From assembly GCA_002369195.1 (NCBI GenBank), contig DFEW01000045.1, positions 583 through 26,801 of the forward strand: a DNA stretch of 26,219 nt, read 5' to 3'. The notes under the pieces are model-generated. The model was given only the letters and a program-made list of their open reading frames with translations, did no database searches and was not told the DNA's origin. Made by a program: the position numbers and the translations under genes. Shown piece by piece: positions 6,863 to 13,988 of the stretch. This DNA comes from Christensenella sp. UBA3792 (GTDB lineage Bacteria; Bacillota; Clostridia; Christensenellales; CAG-138). Numbering within the stretch: the first letter of the stretch is position 1; every line of letters starts with the position of its first letter.

Positions 6863-7570
6863 ATGGAAAGCATTCAAACGCCGATCACCGTTATGAAACG
6901 GTACGAATGGAAGTATATCCTGAGCGCGGCGCAGACGGATGCATTCGTCGCGCGCCTCGAGGGACACATGGAGCCGGACGCATACGGACTGACCACGATC
7001 GCGTCGCTCTACTACGACACGCCGGACTACCGGCTGATCCGCGAATCGATCGAGAAGCCGGCGTTCAAGGAAAAGATCCGCCTTCGCGCCTACGGCCGTG
7101 CAACCGACCGCACGCCGGTATATCTCGAACTCAAGCGCAAGGCGTACGGCATCGTGTACAAGCGCCGCGTGCAGGCGACGGTGCCGGAGGCGGAGCAGTT
7201 CTTTTCCGGAACGCTGAACCTCGACGAGAACGGACAGATCGACCGCGAGATCACGTACTTCCGCGATTACTATCACACGCTCGTTCCCGCGTGCATGATC
7301 CTGTACGACCGCACTGCATACTGCGAGCCGGACGGCGATCTGCGTCTCACGATCGACCGCAACCCGCGCTACCGCGTCGATGCGTTCCGCTTCGACAGCG
7401 ATCCGGTCGGAAAGCCGCTGCTGCATGCGGGCGACACGATCCTGGAACTGAAGGTGCAGGACGTGATCCCGCTGTGGCTGGTGCAGATCCTGTCGGACCT
7501 CAACATCAAGCGGGGAAGCATTTCGAAGGTCGGAGAAGCGTTCCGCCGCGAGCATTTGCTTGCAATTTGA
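6863..7570 (+). CDS. VTC-domain protein (polyphosphate polymerase-like)
   Basis: A 235-residue protein of the VTC/triphosphate-tunnel family. In yeast Vtc4 this domain makes polyphosphate from ATP. The tunnel residues appear in order: RYEWKYIL near 13-20 (R-x-E-x-K), SLYYDTPDYRL, EKIRLRAYG (R-x-R), VYLELKRKAYG (E-x-K), YKRRV, MILYDRTAY, LRLTIDRNPRYR, ILELKV and the C-terminal KRGSISKVGEA. The whole set looks intact, so a nucleotide/phosphate-handling activity is likely; polyphosphate synthesis itself is inference. No SPX domain or membrane segment, as in bacterial members. Start after GAGGA near 6851. It is first of three tightly spaced genes (18 and 26 nt gaps), with the DUF4956 membrane protein next, a pairing common in Clostridia. 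Confidence 0.88.
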   Translation: MESIQTPITVMKRYEWKYILSAAQTDAFVARLEGHMEPDAYGLTTIASLYYDTPDYRLIRESIEKPAFKEKIRLRAYGRATDRTPVYLELKRKAYGIVYKRRVQATVPEAEQFFSGTLNLDENGQIDREITYFRDYYHTLVPACMILYDRTAYCEPDGDLRLTIDRNPRYRVDAFRFDSDPVGKPLLHAGDTILELKVQDVIPLWLVQILSDLNIKRGSISKVGEAFRREHLLAI

Positions 7571-7588
7571 GAGAAAGGATGATATATA

Positions 7589-8260
7589 ATGTTTGAATCG
7601 ATTTATTCTTCGACCGTTACCGCGTCGCAGTTTTTCCTGATGGCGGGCGTCGCCGTGCTGTGTGGCGTGCTGTTTGCGATCATTATGGCAAGGCGTGTGC
7701 GCTCCAGCAAGCGCTTCTTCATCGTCGTTTCGCTGATCCCGTTCGTCGTCGGCGCGGTCATCACGTTCGTGAACGGCAACATCGGCGCGGGCGTCGCGAT
7801 CGGCGGCGCGTTCAGCTTGATCCGGTTCCGCTCGGCGCAGGGCTCGGCGGACGAGATCGCGGCGATCCTGATCGCCATGGGCGCGGGCATCGCGTTCGGC
7901 ATGGGATACCTTGCGTACGGCGTGATCATCCTGCTCTCGCTCGCGCTGCTGTATTTCCTGTTCGCATCGCTGAAGCTGTTCGACAGCAAGACGATGCAGG
8001 AGGAACGGCTTTTGAAGATCACAGTACCCGAATCGCTCGAGTACACGGACATGTTCGACGACACGTTCGCGCGCTACCTAAAGAGCAGCGAGCGCCTCGG
8101 CGTCAAGACGACGGGGATGGGTTCGATGTTCCGCCTGTCGTATCTGGTCCGCATGAAGGACCAGAAGGAGGAAAAAGCGTTCATCGACGAATTGCGCACC
8201 CGAAACGGAAACCTCGAAATCTCCCTGCTTCCGTACAGCGAGCAGCAGGGACAGCTCTAA
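7589..8260 (+). CDS. DUF4956 membrane protein
   Basis: A 223-residue integral membrane protein. About four hydrophobic segments lie in the first 130 residues: near 12-30, 42-58, 85-100 and 104-125. Between them is the family hallmark GGAFSLIRFRSAQGSADEIA, and GAGIAFGMGYLAYGV follows. The last 90 residues are a soluble domain with mixed beta/alpha character. DUF4956 has no proven function but very often sits beside VTC-domain genes, as here 18 nt downstream. A joint role, with the membrane protein anchoring or exporting the VTC product, is a reasonable inference only. The start is preceded by AGAAAGGAT. Confidence 0.88.
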   Translation: MFESIYSSTVTASQFFLMAGVAVLCGVLFAIIMARRVRSSKRFFIVVSLIPFVVGAVITFVNGNIGAGVAIGGAFSLIRFRSAQGSADEIAAILIAMGAGIAFGMGYLAYGVIILLSLALLYFLFASLKLFDSKTMQEERLLKITVPESLEYTDMFDDTFARYLKSSERLGVKTTGMGSMFRLSYLVRMKDQKEEKAFIDELRTRNGNLEISLLPYSEQQGQL

Positions 8261-8286
8261 GGCACAATGCCGGAAAGGAAACAGCC

Positions 8287-10422
8287 ATGAAACGGAACTT
8301 GAGACTTCTTGCAGCAGCGGTCGCCCTGCTTTTGTCGGCGGCATGCTCGTTCGGGAGCGTCGCGGCGACGGTACCCGATTCGCAGACGAACGAGATCGCG
8401 GTCGTCGAGGGTACGGATGCGGTCGCTGTCGGCACGGATGCCGGCGCGGAAAGCACGCCGCTTGCCGATCCGGTCGACGAAACGAAGGTCAGCACCGACG
8501 ACTTTTCGCTCAGCGGCGAGTCGGGCGAGATCCTGCCGGACGGTTCGGTCTACACGATCACCGCGGCGGGCGAGTACACGCTCTCCGGCGTGCTCAGCGA
8601 CGGGCAGATCGTCGTGAACGTCGGCGAGGACGACGAGGTTAAGCTGAACCTCGACGGCGCTTCGATCGCGTGCAGCTTCGGCGCGCCGATCCGCGTCGAC
8701 AGCGCGGGCGACGTGACGGTCAAGGCGCAGAAGGACACGTACAATACGGTCACCGACCTGCGCACCGGCAGCGCGGAGAACGTCGAGGACGATGCGGCGA
8801 TCTTCTCTTCGAGCGATCTGAAGCTCGCGGGAACCGGCACGCTGATCGTCGAGACCGCGTTTGACAACGGCGTCAAGTCGAAGGACGATCTGTCCGTCAA
8901 GAACCTGACGCTCAAGGTCAGCGCGAGCGGCAACGCTCTGAAGGGCAACGATTCGGTCGAGATCAAGTCCGGCAATCTCATCCTGATCTCTACCGCGTCC
9001 GACGGCGTCAAAACCGAGAACTCCGACGTCTCGTCCAAGGATAAGCAGCGCGGCACCGTCTCGATCACGGGTGGACAGGTCGACATCTATGCGGCGTGCG
9101 ACGGCATCAGCGCGGCGTATAACGTCGAGATTTCCGAGGAGGAATCGTGCGTCGTCAACATCTATACCGCATCCTATGCCGAGGAAAACGCGAGCGCGGC
9201 GGTTTCGGAGCGCTATCTCATTGTACCCGGCTCTTTGTACACCGAAGCATGCGACTACTACGCATACCTCTACAACGACGACGATGCGGCGGGCGTATAC
9301 GTGAAGTGCACCTATGAGACGATGATCTACGGCGGACGCACCCCGTATTACGGACTGGTGTTCCGGCTTGCGGACGGCTATTCGAACATCCTGTTCCACA
9401 TGGTGGACAGCGGCGCGACGCCCGACGGCGAGAACTATAAGGCGTCGACCGCGGGCGAGACCGTCAACGCGGCGATGAACGGGTACCTGATCACCTCGGT
9501 TTCCGGCGGTCTGATCGCCGGTGACTGGGTGCAGATCTCCGACGGCGGTGATTCGTCCAAGACGACCTATTCGTCCAAGGGCGTGAAGGCGGAGAACGAG
9601 ATCATCATCGACGGCGGCGTCATCACCGTTTATGCGGGCGACGACGGTCTGCACGCGAACGGCGGCACCGCTTTGGAAAACGGCGAGACGGGTCTCGGCA
9701 GCATCACGGTCAACGGCGGCGAGCTCACGATCACCAGCGCGGACGACGGCATGCACGCCGACAACGCGCTTACGATCAACGACGGCACGGTCCTGATCGT
9801 CGAATCGCACGAAGGGCTCGAAGGCAATACCGTCACGCTGAACGGCGGCACGGTGTACGTCGACGCGGACGACGACGGGATCAACGCCTGCAAAGGCGCG
9901 GTGACGCCGATGGTGTACATCAACGGCGGGTTCGCCCAGATCCGCACCGGCGCGGGCGACACCGACGCGATCGATTCCAACGGCAGCTTCGCGATGCGCG
10001 GCGGCACGGTGCTCGTGCTCGGCGGCTCGCAGAACGGCGGCATGTCCGGTTCGGTCGACGTGGACGGCACGGTTTCGGTCACGGGCGGCACGATCGTCGC
10101 GCTCGGCGGCATTTGCCAGATCCCGCAGTCCGGCTCGGTCAATACCTACGTTTCGAGCGGCACGCAGTTCTCCGCAGGCGCGTATACCTTAAAGGATGCG
10201 AGCGGCAGCACGGTCTTCTCGTTCACGCTGAGCGGTTCGTACAGCTCGTGCTGGATCGCGTCCGATGCGTTTGCGCTGAACGGTTCCTATGCGGTGGAGA
10301 AGGACGGCTCGACCTTGCTTTCCTGGACGCAGTCGTCCTCGACCGAAGGCGCAACCGGCAATTACGGCGGCTTCGGCGGCTTCGGCGGCGGCGGTCACGG
10401 CGGCGGTCACGGAAGAAGATAA
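8287..10422 (+). CDS. Exported carbohydrate-binding beta-helix protein (Cthe_2159/DUF4353-like)
   Basis: A 711-residue exported protein. Residues 1-20 form a signal peptide (LLAAAVALLLSAAC); the Cys could be a lipobox cysteine, but the -3 residue is Ser, so lipoprotein status is uncertain. The body repeats short beta-helix turns such as DDGLHANGG (about 453), DDGMHADNALTINDG (about 485), HEGLEGNTVTLNGG and DDDGINACKG (about 528), plus earlier FDNGVKSKDD and ACDGISAA. This is the pattern of the Cthe_2159 family, whose founding member binds pectin-type polysaccharide and calcium through a parallel beta-helix. The C-terminus is a Gly/His-rich tail (GGFGGFGGGGHGGGHGRR). The ATG at 8287 follows AAGGAAA; the reading frame is open for 627 nt upstream but overlaps the DUF4956 gene. 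Third gene of the VTC operon. Likely surface attachment or matrix role. Confidence 0.82.
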   Translation: MKRNLRLLAAAVALLLSAACSFGSVAATVPDSQTNEIAVVEGTDAVAVGTDAGAESTPLADPVDETKVSTDDFSLSGESGEILPDGSVYTITAAGEYTLSGVLSDGQIVVNVGEDDEVKLNLDGASIACSFGAPIRVDSAGDVTVKAQKDTYNTVTDLRTGSAENVEDDAAIFSSSDLKLAGTGTLIVETAFDNGVKSKDDLSVKNLTLKVSASGNALKGNDSVEIKSGNLILISTASDGVKTENSDVSSKDKQRGTVSITGGQVDIYAACDGISAAYNVEISEEESCVVNIYTASYAEENASAAVSERYLIVPGSLYTEACDYYAYLYNDDDAAGVYVKCTYETMIYGGRTPYYGLVFRLADGYSNILFHMVDSGATPDGENYKASTAGETVNAAMNGYLITSVSGGLIAGDWVQISDGGDSSKTTYSSKGVKAENEIIIDGGVITVYAGDDGLHANGGTALENGETGLGSITVNGGELTITSADDGMHADNALTINDGTVLIVESHEGLEGNTVTLNGGTVYVDADDDGINACKGAVTPMVYINGGFAQIRTGAGDTDAIDSNGSFAMRGGTVLVLGGSQNGGMSGSVDVDGTVSVTGGTIVALGGICQIPQSGSVNTYVSSGTQFSAGAYTLKDASGSTVFSFTLSGSYSSCWIASDAFALNGSYAVEKDGSTLLSWTQSSSTEGATGNYGGFGGFGGGGHGGGHGRR

Positions 10423-10423
10423 C

Positions 10424-10457
10424 AAAAAACACCTCCGGGTGGGTGTGCCGGAGATGT
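10424..10457 (-). terminator. Terminator of the histidine kinase operon
   Basis: Read on the minus strand: stem ACATCTCCGG/CCGGAGGTGT (10457-10448 with 10438-10429, one mismatch) followed by TTTTTT (10429-10424). Confidence 0.7.
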
Positions 10458-10462
10458 CGGCT

Positions 10463-10496
10463 GCCGCAGGCGTTATGCCTGCGGCGGCTATTTTTT
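10463..10496 (+). terminator. Terminator of the VTC-DUF4956-beta-helix operon
   Basis: A perfect 9-bp stem GCCGCAGGC (10463-10471) with GCCTGCGGC (10477-10485), loop GTTAT, and a T-run at 10491-10496 that overlaps the stop codon of the convergent kinase gene. Confidence 0.8.
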
Positions 10497-11751
10497 ATCG
10501 TTCGCTGAATACGGCTTCGACGGTCAGGGATGCGCCGTCGTTCGATCCGGCATGAATCCTGCCGCCGTGCAGCTCCGTCACCGCTTTGGCGATGGCGAGC
10601 CCGAGCCCGAATCCGCCGGTCTCCGAATTGCGCGAGCTGTCTGCGCGATAGAACCGGTCGAACAGACGGTCGGCGTTTCCCTTTTCGATGTTTTCTGCGC
10701 TGTTGGTGACCGAAAGGCGGATCTGCTTGCCGCTCTTTTTGAGCGTCAGGACGATCGAACCGCCCTCCGGCGAGTACTTCATGGCGTTGTCGAGCAGGAT
10801 CGAAACGAGCTTGCGGATCGATTTTTCGTCGCCCTTGAGGGTCAGAAGCGGGGCGATTTCGGTCTCGAAAGTCTTGCCCTGCGTGCGCGCGACCGACCGG
10901 AACGGCTGCGCGGTCTCCTCGACGACCTCGGACAGCGGGAAGTCCAGCATCTGCGGCTTCGCGGTCTCCTCGGTCTTGGAAAGGAAGATCAGATCGTTGG
11001 TCAGCGTGGCGAGCCGATCCGCCTGACGGCGGATGTCGTTGAGCCATTCGCTGTCCGGCACGTCCGCTTCGAGCACGTCGGCGTCCGCGCGGATGATCGT
11101 GATCGGCGTTTTCAGCTCGTGACCGGCGTCGGTGATGAATTGCTTTTGCTTTTCATAGCTTTGCGCGATCGGCTGCACGACCCTGCCGGAGATCAGAAGC
11201 AGCAGCAGGAACACGGTCGCAAAACCCGCGAGCGAAATGAGACAGCTGGTCAGCAGAAAGTCGCGGGCGGTATTCAGCTCCACCTCGCGGTTCAGGAAAA
11301 TCCAGCGCATGCCGTCGTCCGTCGGGACGCCGAGATAGCGGTAATCGTTCGAAAACCCGCGGCGTCTGCCCGCGTTCGCCGCGTCGATCGCCATCGAAAG
11401 CGCCGTTTTTTCATCGACGGTCACGACGTTGCGAAGATCGACTTCCGCAACCTCGCCGTCGTCGGACAGCAGCACCGAGAAGTAGCGGGACTGGTACGGT
11501 CGCTCGCCCGAATAGTCGTGCCGCGTGCCGGGCGTCTTGCCGACGGGCGGCTCGGTCCCGTCCTTTTTGCCGAACGTGAAGTGACTCGGCGCGTTGCCGT
11601 CGAGCTCGGAGAGCGTATCGAGCGTGTCGTCCGCCTCACGCACCAGACTGCGGTAGTTCAGAATGTTGATGACGAAGATCAGCACGGCGAGCACGATGAA
11701 CAGCGAGAGCATCGCCGCCAGCACGAACTTTCTCCGGAGCTTTTTAATCAT
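10495..11751 (-). CDS. Sensor histidine kinase
   Basis: A 418-residue membrane kinase. Membrane segments lie at about 9-30 and 166-188, enclosing a ~135-residue extracytoplasmic sensor with no recognised ligand fold. Then come the H-box DAGHELKTPI with His211, the N-box LLDNAMKYSPEGG, the F-box LFDRFYRADSSRNS and the G-box GFGLGLAIAKA, all complete. It should autophosphorylate and pass phosphate to the regulator encoded immediately upstream (8-nt overlap: the kinase ATG lies just before the regulator stop). There is no obvious HAMP domain beyond a short linker. Convergent with the VTC operon and divergent from the glycosidase, which suggests it senses an envelope condition relevant to both. 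The signal is unknown. Confidence 0.92.
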   Translation of the reverse strand: MIKKLRRKFVLAAMLSLFIVLAVLIFVINILNYRSLVREADDTLDTLSELDGNAPSHFTFGKKDGTEPPVGKTPGTRHDYSGERPYQSRYFSVLLSDDGEVAEVDLRNVVTVDEKTALSMAIDAANAGRRRGFSNDYRYLGVPTDDGMRWIFLNREVELNTARDFLLTSCLISLAGFATVFLLLLLISGRVVQPIAQSYEKQKQFITDAGHELKTPITIIRADADVLEADVPDSEWLNDIRRQADRLATLTNDLIFLSKTEETAKPQMLDFPLSEVVEETAQPFRSVARTQGKTFETEIAPLLTLKGDEKSIRKLVSILLDNAMKYSPEGGSIVLTLKKSGKQIRLSVTNSAENIEKGNADRLFDRFYRADSSRNSETGGFGLGLAIAKAVTELHGGRIHAGSNDGASLTVEAVFSER

Positions 11752-12421
11752 GGTCCACCTCCAGATAGTATCCGGCGCCGCGCTGCGCCTTGATCTTCAC
11801 GTTCGCGCCGACCGCGTCGAGCTTCTTGCGAAGATAGGACACGTATACCCACACGACGTTCAGCTCCGCCTCGCTTTCGTAGCCCCAGATGCGGTCCATG
11901 AACGATTCGGTCGAGATGAGCCGTTTCGGGCTGCGCATCAGCATTTCGAGCATTTGAAACTCCTTGCCCGCAAGCTTAAAGCGTCCGCCGGGACCGGAAA
12001 GGTCGTAGGTCGCGCAGTCGAGCGTCAGGTTGCCGACCGAAAGCGTCGCGTCCGCCTGCACCGCGGATACGCGCGTCATGGCGCGGATGCGGGCTAAAAG
12101 CTCTTTGGTGTCGAACGGCTTTGTGAGATAATCGTTCGCGCCGGAGTCGAGCCCGAGCACCTTGTCGTCGATCTCGGAACGCGCGGTCAGCATCAGCACC
12201 GGCGTCTTGTTGCCCGCCTCGCGCATGCGCTTCAATACCGAAAAGCCGTCGACCTTCGGCATCATGACGTCGAGGATCACGCCGTCATAGTTTTCGGTGG
12301 CGAGGTAGTCCAGCGCATCGGCGCCGTTATAGACCGCGTCGACGGAATAGTTGTTCTTTTTGAGAATCGCGCAGACCGCGCGCGACAGGGACTTTTCGTC
12401 CTCGGCAAACAGAAGCCGCAT
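11744..12421 (-). CDS. OmpR/PhoB-family response regulator
   Basis: A 225-residue regulator. The receiver domain has the acidic pair in FAEDEK, phospho-acceptor Asp51 in GVILDVMMPK, and Lys101 in YLTKPFD. The winged-helix DNA-binding domain covers about 125-222 (FKLAGKEFQMLEMLMRSP ... VSYLRKKL ... QRGAGYYL). The start at 12421 follows GGGAG; an upstream in-frame ATG at 12475 is unsupported. Likely targets are the 11-bp TTTA repeats at 6801-6817 and 12492-12509, the second sitting in its own upstream intergenic region (inference from family binding geometry). No other regulator of this type is in the window. Confidence 0.93.
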   Translation of the reverse strand: MRLLFAEDEKSLSRAVCAILKKNNYSVDAVYNGADALDYLATENYDGVILDVMMPKVDGFSVLKRMREAGNKTPVLMLTARSEIDDKVLGLDSGANDYLTKPFDTKELLARIRAMTRVSAVQADATLSVGNLTLDCATYDLSGPGGRFKLAGKEFQMLEMLMRSPKRLISTESFMDRIWGYESEAELNVVWVYVSYLRKKLDAVGANVKIKAQRGAGYYLEVDHD

Positions 12422-12446
12422 GCTCGTTCTCCCGGCGTTTTCTTGG

Positions 12447-12475
12447 ATTATATCATATACGCATGCGAATTGCAC
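12447..12475 (-). promoter_or_regulatory. Promoter of the two-component operon
   Basis: On the minus strand a perfect TATAAT (12452-12447), preceded 17 nt upstream by GTGCAA (12475-12470). The -10 is strong; the -35 is poor, which fits dependence on an activator or low basal expression. Confidence 0.5.
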
Positions 12476-12491
12476 GAAAAAAGTTGCGCGC

Positions 12492-12533
12492 TTTAGGGTT
12501 CGTTTAGAGTAGCGCCGCTAAAATGGTATCATC
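12492..12533 (+). promoter_or_regulatory. Glycosidase promoter with response-regulator-type direct repeat
   Basis: TTTAGGG (12492) and TTTAGAG (12503) are spaced 11 bp with TTCG between, followed by TAGCGCC, the -10 TAAAAT (12519-12524) and ATGGTATCATC. This aligns with 6801-6841 ahead of the VTC operon with only a 1-nt shift. Confidence 0.6.
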
Positions 12534-12554
12534 GGAAAGAAAGAGGTGACGAAC

Positions 12555-13577
12555 ATGAAGGTCAAAAAATACGGCTTTGCCGTCCTGTTCGCGATCGTGC
12601 TGTTCGTGTTCACCGGATACCTTCTGGCGGACACGTTTCTGATCAGCCGCGTATATACCGTCGTCGAACAGGCGCAGACGCCGGTCGGACAGGAGGAAAG
12701 CGAAACGGTCGAATTTGTGCTGTCGCAGCCGACCGCACAGCCGGAAGCGACCGAACAGGCGAAAACGACCGCACAGCCGGACGTGACCGAACAGACGGAG
12801 GCGGCTGCGCAGCCGACCGCGGAAGCGCTGACGATCGCGCCGGTGTCGGACGAAACGTCGTATTCGGACGGCAATATCGCGATTGCGCTTTCGACATACC
12901 GCATCGCGGACACGACCGTTTACGTCGCCGACGTGCAGCTTTCGAGCGCGGATTACCTCAAAACCGCGTTTGCGCAGAGCGCATACGGACGCAATGTGAC
13001 GGAAAAGACCTCGTCGATCGCCTCGTCGGTCGATGCGATTCTTGCGATCAACGGCGATTACTACGGCGCGCAGAGAAGCGGCTACGTGATCCGCAACGGC
13101 GTGCTTTACCGCAGCAGTTCGAGCGGCAGTGAGGATCTTGTGATCTACGCGGACGGCTCGTTCGGCATCGTCAACGAAAACGACGTGACGGCGGAGGAGC
13201 TGCTCGAGCGCGGCGCGTGGAACGTGCTGTCGTTCGGACCGGCGCTGGTCGCGGACGGAACGGTCGCGGTCGGCGTCAACGACGAGGTCGGCAAGGCGAT
13301 GGCGAGCAATCCGCGCACGGCAATCGGCGTGATCGACGATCTGCACTACGTGTTTGCGGTTGCGGACGGACGTACGAGCGCGAGCGAAGGGCTGTCGCTG
13401 TATGAGCTTGCGACATTCCTGCAGGAACTGGGCGTCAAGACCGCCTACAATCTGGACGGCGGCGGATCGTCGTCGATGGTATTCATGGGGAATCTGATCA
13501 ACAACCCCACCACGAACGGCAAGCGGACAAGCGAAAGGAGCGTGAGCGACATTGTCTACATCGGTTACGGCGCGTAA
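12555..13577 (+). CDS. Membrane-anchored phosphodiester glycosidase-domain protein (NAGPA family)
   Basis: A 340-residue protein with one N-terminal membrane segment (residues 7-30), a Gln/Thr/Ala/Pro-rich linker to about 95 that includes a 12-residue tandem repeat, and a NAGPA domain from about 105 to the end. Domain hallmarks: AINGDYYG, NPRTAIGV, VADGRTSASEGLSLYELA and YNLDGGGSSSMVF. The human relative removes GlcNAc from phosphodiester caps; bacterial members act on envelope or exopolysaccharide glycans (family knowledge). Here it would face outside the membrane. The ATG at 12555 follows AGAGGTGA; a GTG at 12546 inside that ribosome site is rejected. Promoter shared in design with the VTC operon. 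A small membrane protein overlaps its 3' end. Confidence 0.87.
   Translation: MKVKKYGFAVLFAIVLFVFTGYLLADTFLISRVYTVVEQAQTPVGQEESETVEFVLSQPTAQPEATEQAKTTAQPDVTEQTEAAAQPTAEALTIAPVSDETSYSDGNIAIALSTYRIADTTVYVADVQLSSADYLKTAFAQSAYGRNVTEKTSSIASSVDAILAINGDYYGAQRSGYVIRNGVLYRSSSSGSEDLVIYADGSFGIVNENDVTAEELLERGAWNVLSFGPALVADGTVAVGVNDEVGKAMASNPRTAIGVIDDLHYVFAVADGRTSASEGLSLYELATFLQELGVKTAYNLDGGGSSSMVFMGNLINNPTTNGKRTSERSVSDIVYIGYGA
12732..12824 (+). repeat. 36-bp tandem repeat (2.6 copies) in the glycosidase linker
   Basis: Copies begin at 12732, 12768 and 12804 (partial), encoding TAQPEATEQAKT, TAQPDVTEQTEA and AAQPTAE. It is a flexible spacer of the type used to cross the cell wall, prone to length change by slippage. 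Confidence 0.8.
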
Positions 13578-13983
13578 GCTTTCGGAGCGGCATAAGCTGC
13601 TTCTTCTCGACCTCGGCGCGACCCTCTTTGCGGCGCTGTTCGGCGCGGTATACGAGGCGTTCAGTCACGGCGTATACTCGTACTGCATGATCTACGCGTT
13701 CGCGTTCCCGCTGGTGCTCGGCGTGCTGCCGCTGATCCTGATCGGCATTCTGCGTGCGCCGTATCCGAACCGTGTGATCCGGAGCATGCAGCATGCGGGC
13801 ATCGCGACGCTCACGGTCGGCAGCATCGTTTCGGGCGTGCTGTTCATCTACGGCACGACAAGCCCGCTCACGTCCGTGTACTGGATTCTCGGCACAGCGC
13901 TCGTGCTCGCCGCCGCCGGTGCATACGCGGTCACGCTTTTCCGAAACAGAAAAACCGGCAGCTTGCCGCTGCCGGTCCGATAG
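13552..13983 (+). CDS. Small four-helix membrane protein, unknown function
   Basis: A 143-residue protein with four predicted membrane helices at about 17-35, 44-66, 82-100 and 107-128, and short charged ends. I do not recognise the family. The only sensible start is TTG at 13552, which lies 11 nt after AAAGGAG (13534-13540) and overlaps the glycosidase gene by 26 nt; the next in-frame ATG (13687) would remove the first helix and most of the second. Overlap and position make co-expression with the glycosidase likely. The last codons contain the stem of a terminator used by the opposite strand. Confidence 0.7.
   Translation: MSTSVTARKLSERHKLLLLDLGATLFAALFGAVYEAFSHGVYSYCMIYAFAFPLVLGVLPLILIGILRAPYPNRVIRSMQHAGIATLTVGSIVSGVLFIYGTTSPLTSVYWILGTALVLAAAGAYAVTLFRNRKTGSLPLPVR
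13950..13976 (-). terminator. Terminator of the glycoside operon, inside the convergent gene
   Basis: On the minus strand: stem ACCGGCAGC (13976-13968), loop GGCAA, GCTGCCGGT (13962-13954), then a T-run. It lies wholly within the last codons of the plus-strand membrane-protein gene. Confidence 0.75.
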
Positions 13984-13988
13984 AACCG

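Noticed and set aside
7660..8286. N-terminal extension of the beta-helix protein
   Set aside because: Lies out of frame inside the DUF4956 gene; the signal peptide begins at 8287 after a ribosome site.
8257..9810. 517-residue minus-strand frame opposite the beta-helix gene
   Set aside because: Compositionally biased mirror of repetitive GC-rich coding sequence (Asp/Arg/Val-rich), with no domain pattern.
10552..11793. 413-residue plus-strand frame opposite the histidine kinase
   Set aside because: Shadow frame rich in Arg/Asp/Val; it has no start context.
12731..12820. Possible CRISPR-like direct repeats
   Set aside because: The repeats are contiguous, in frame and without spacers: a protein linker repeat.
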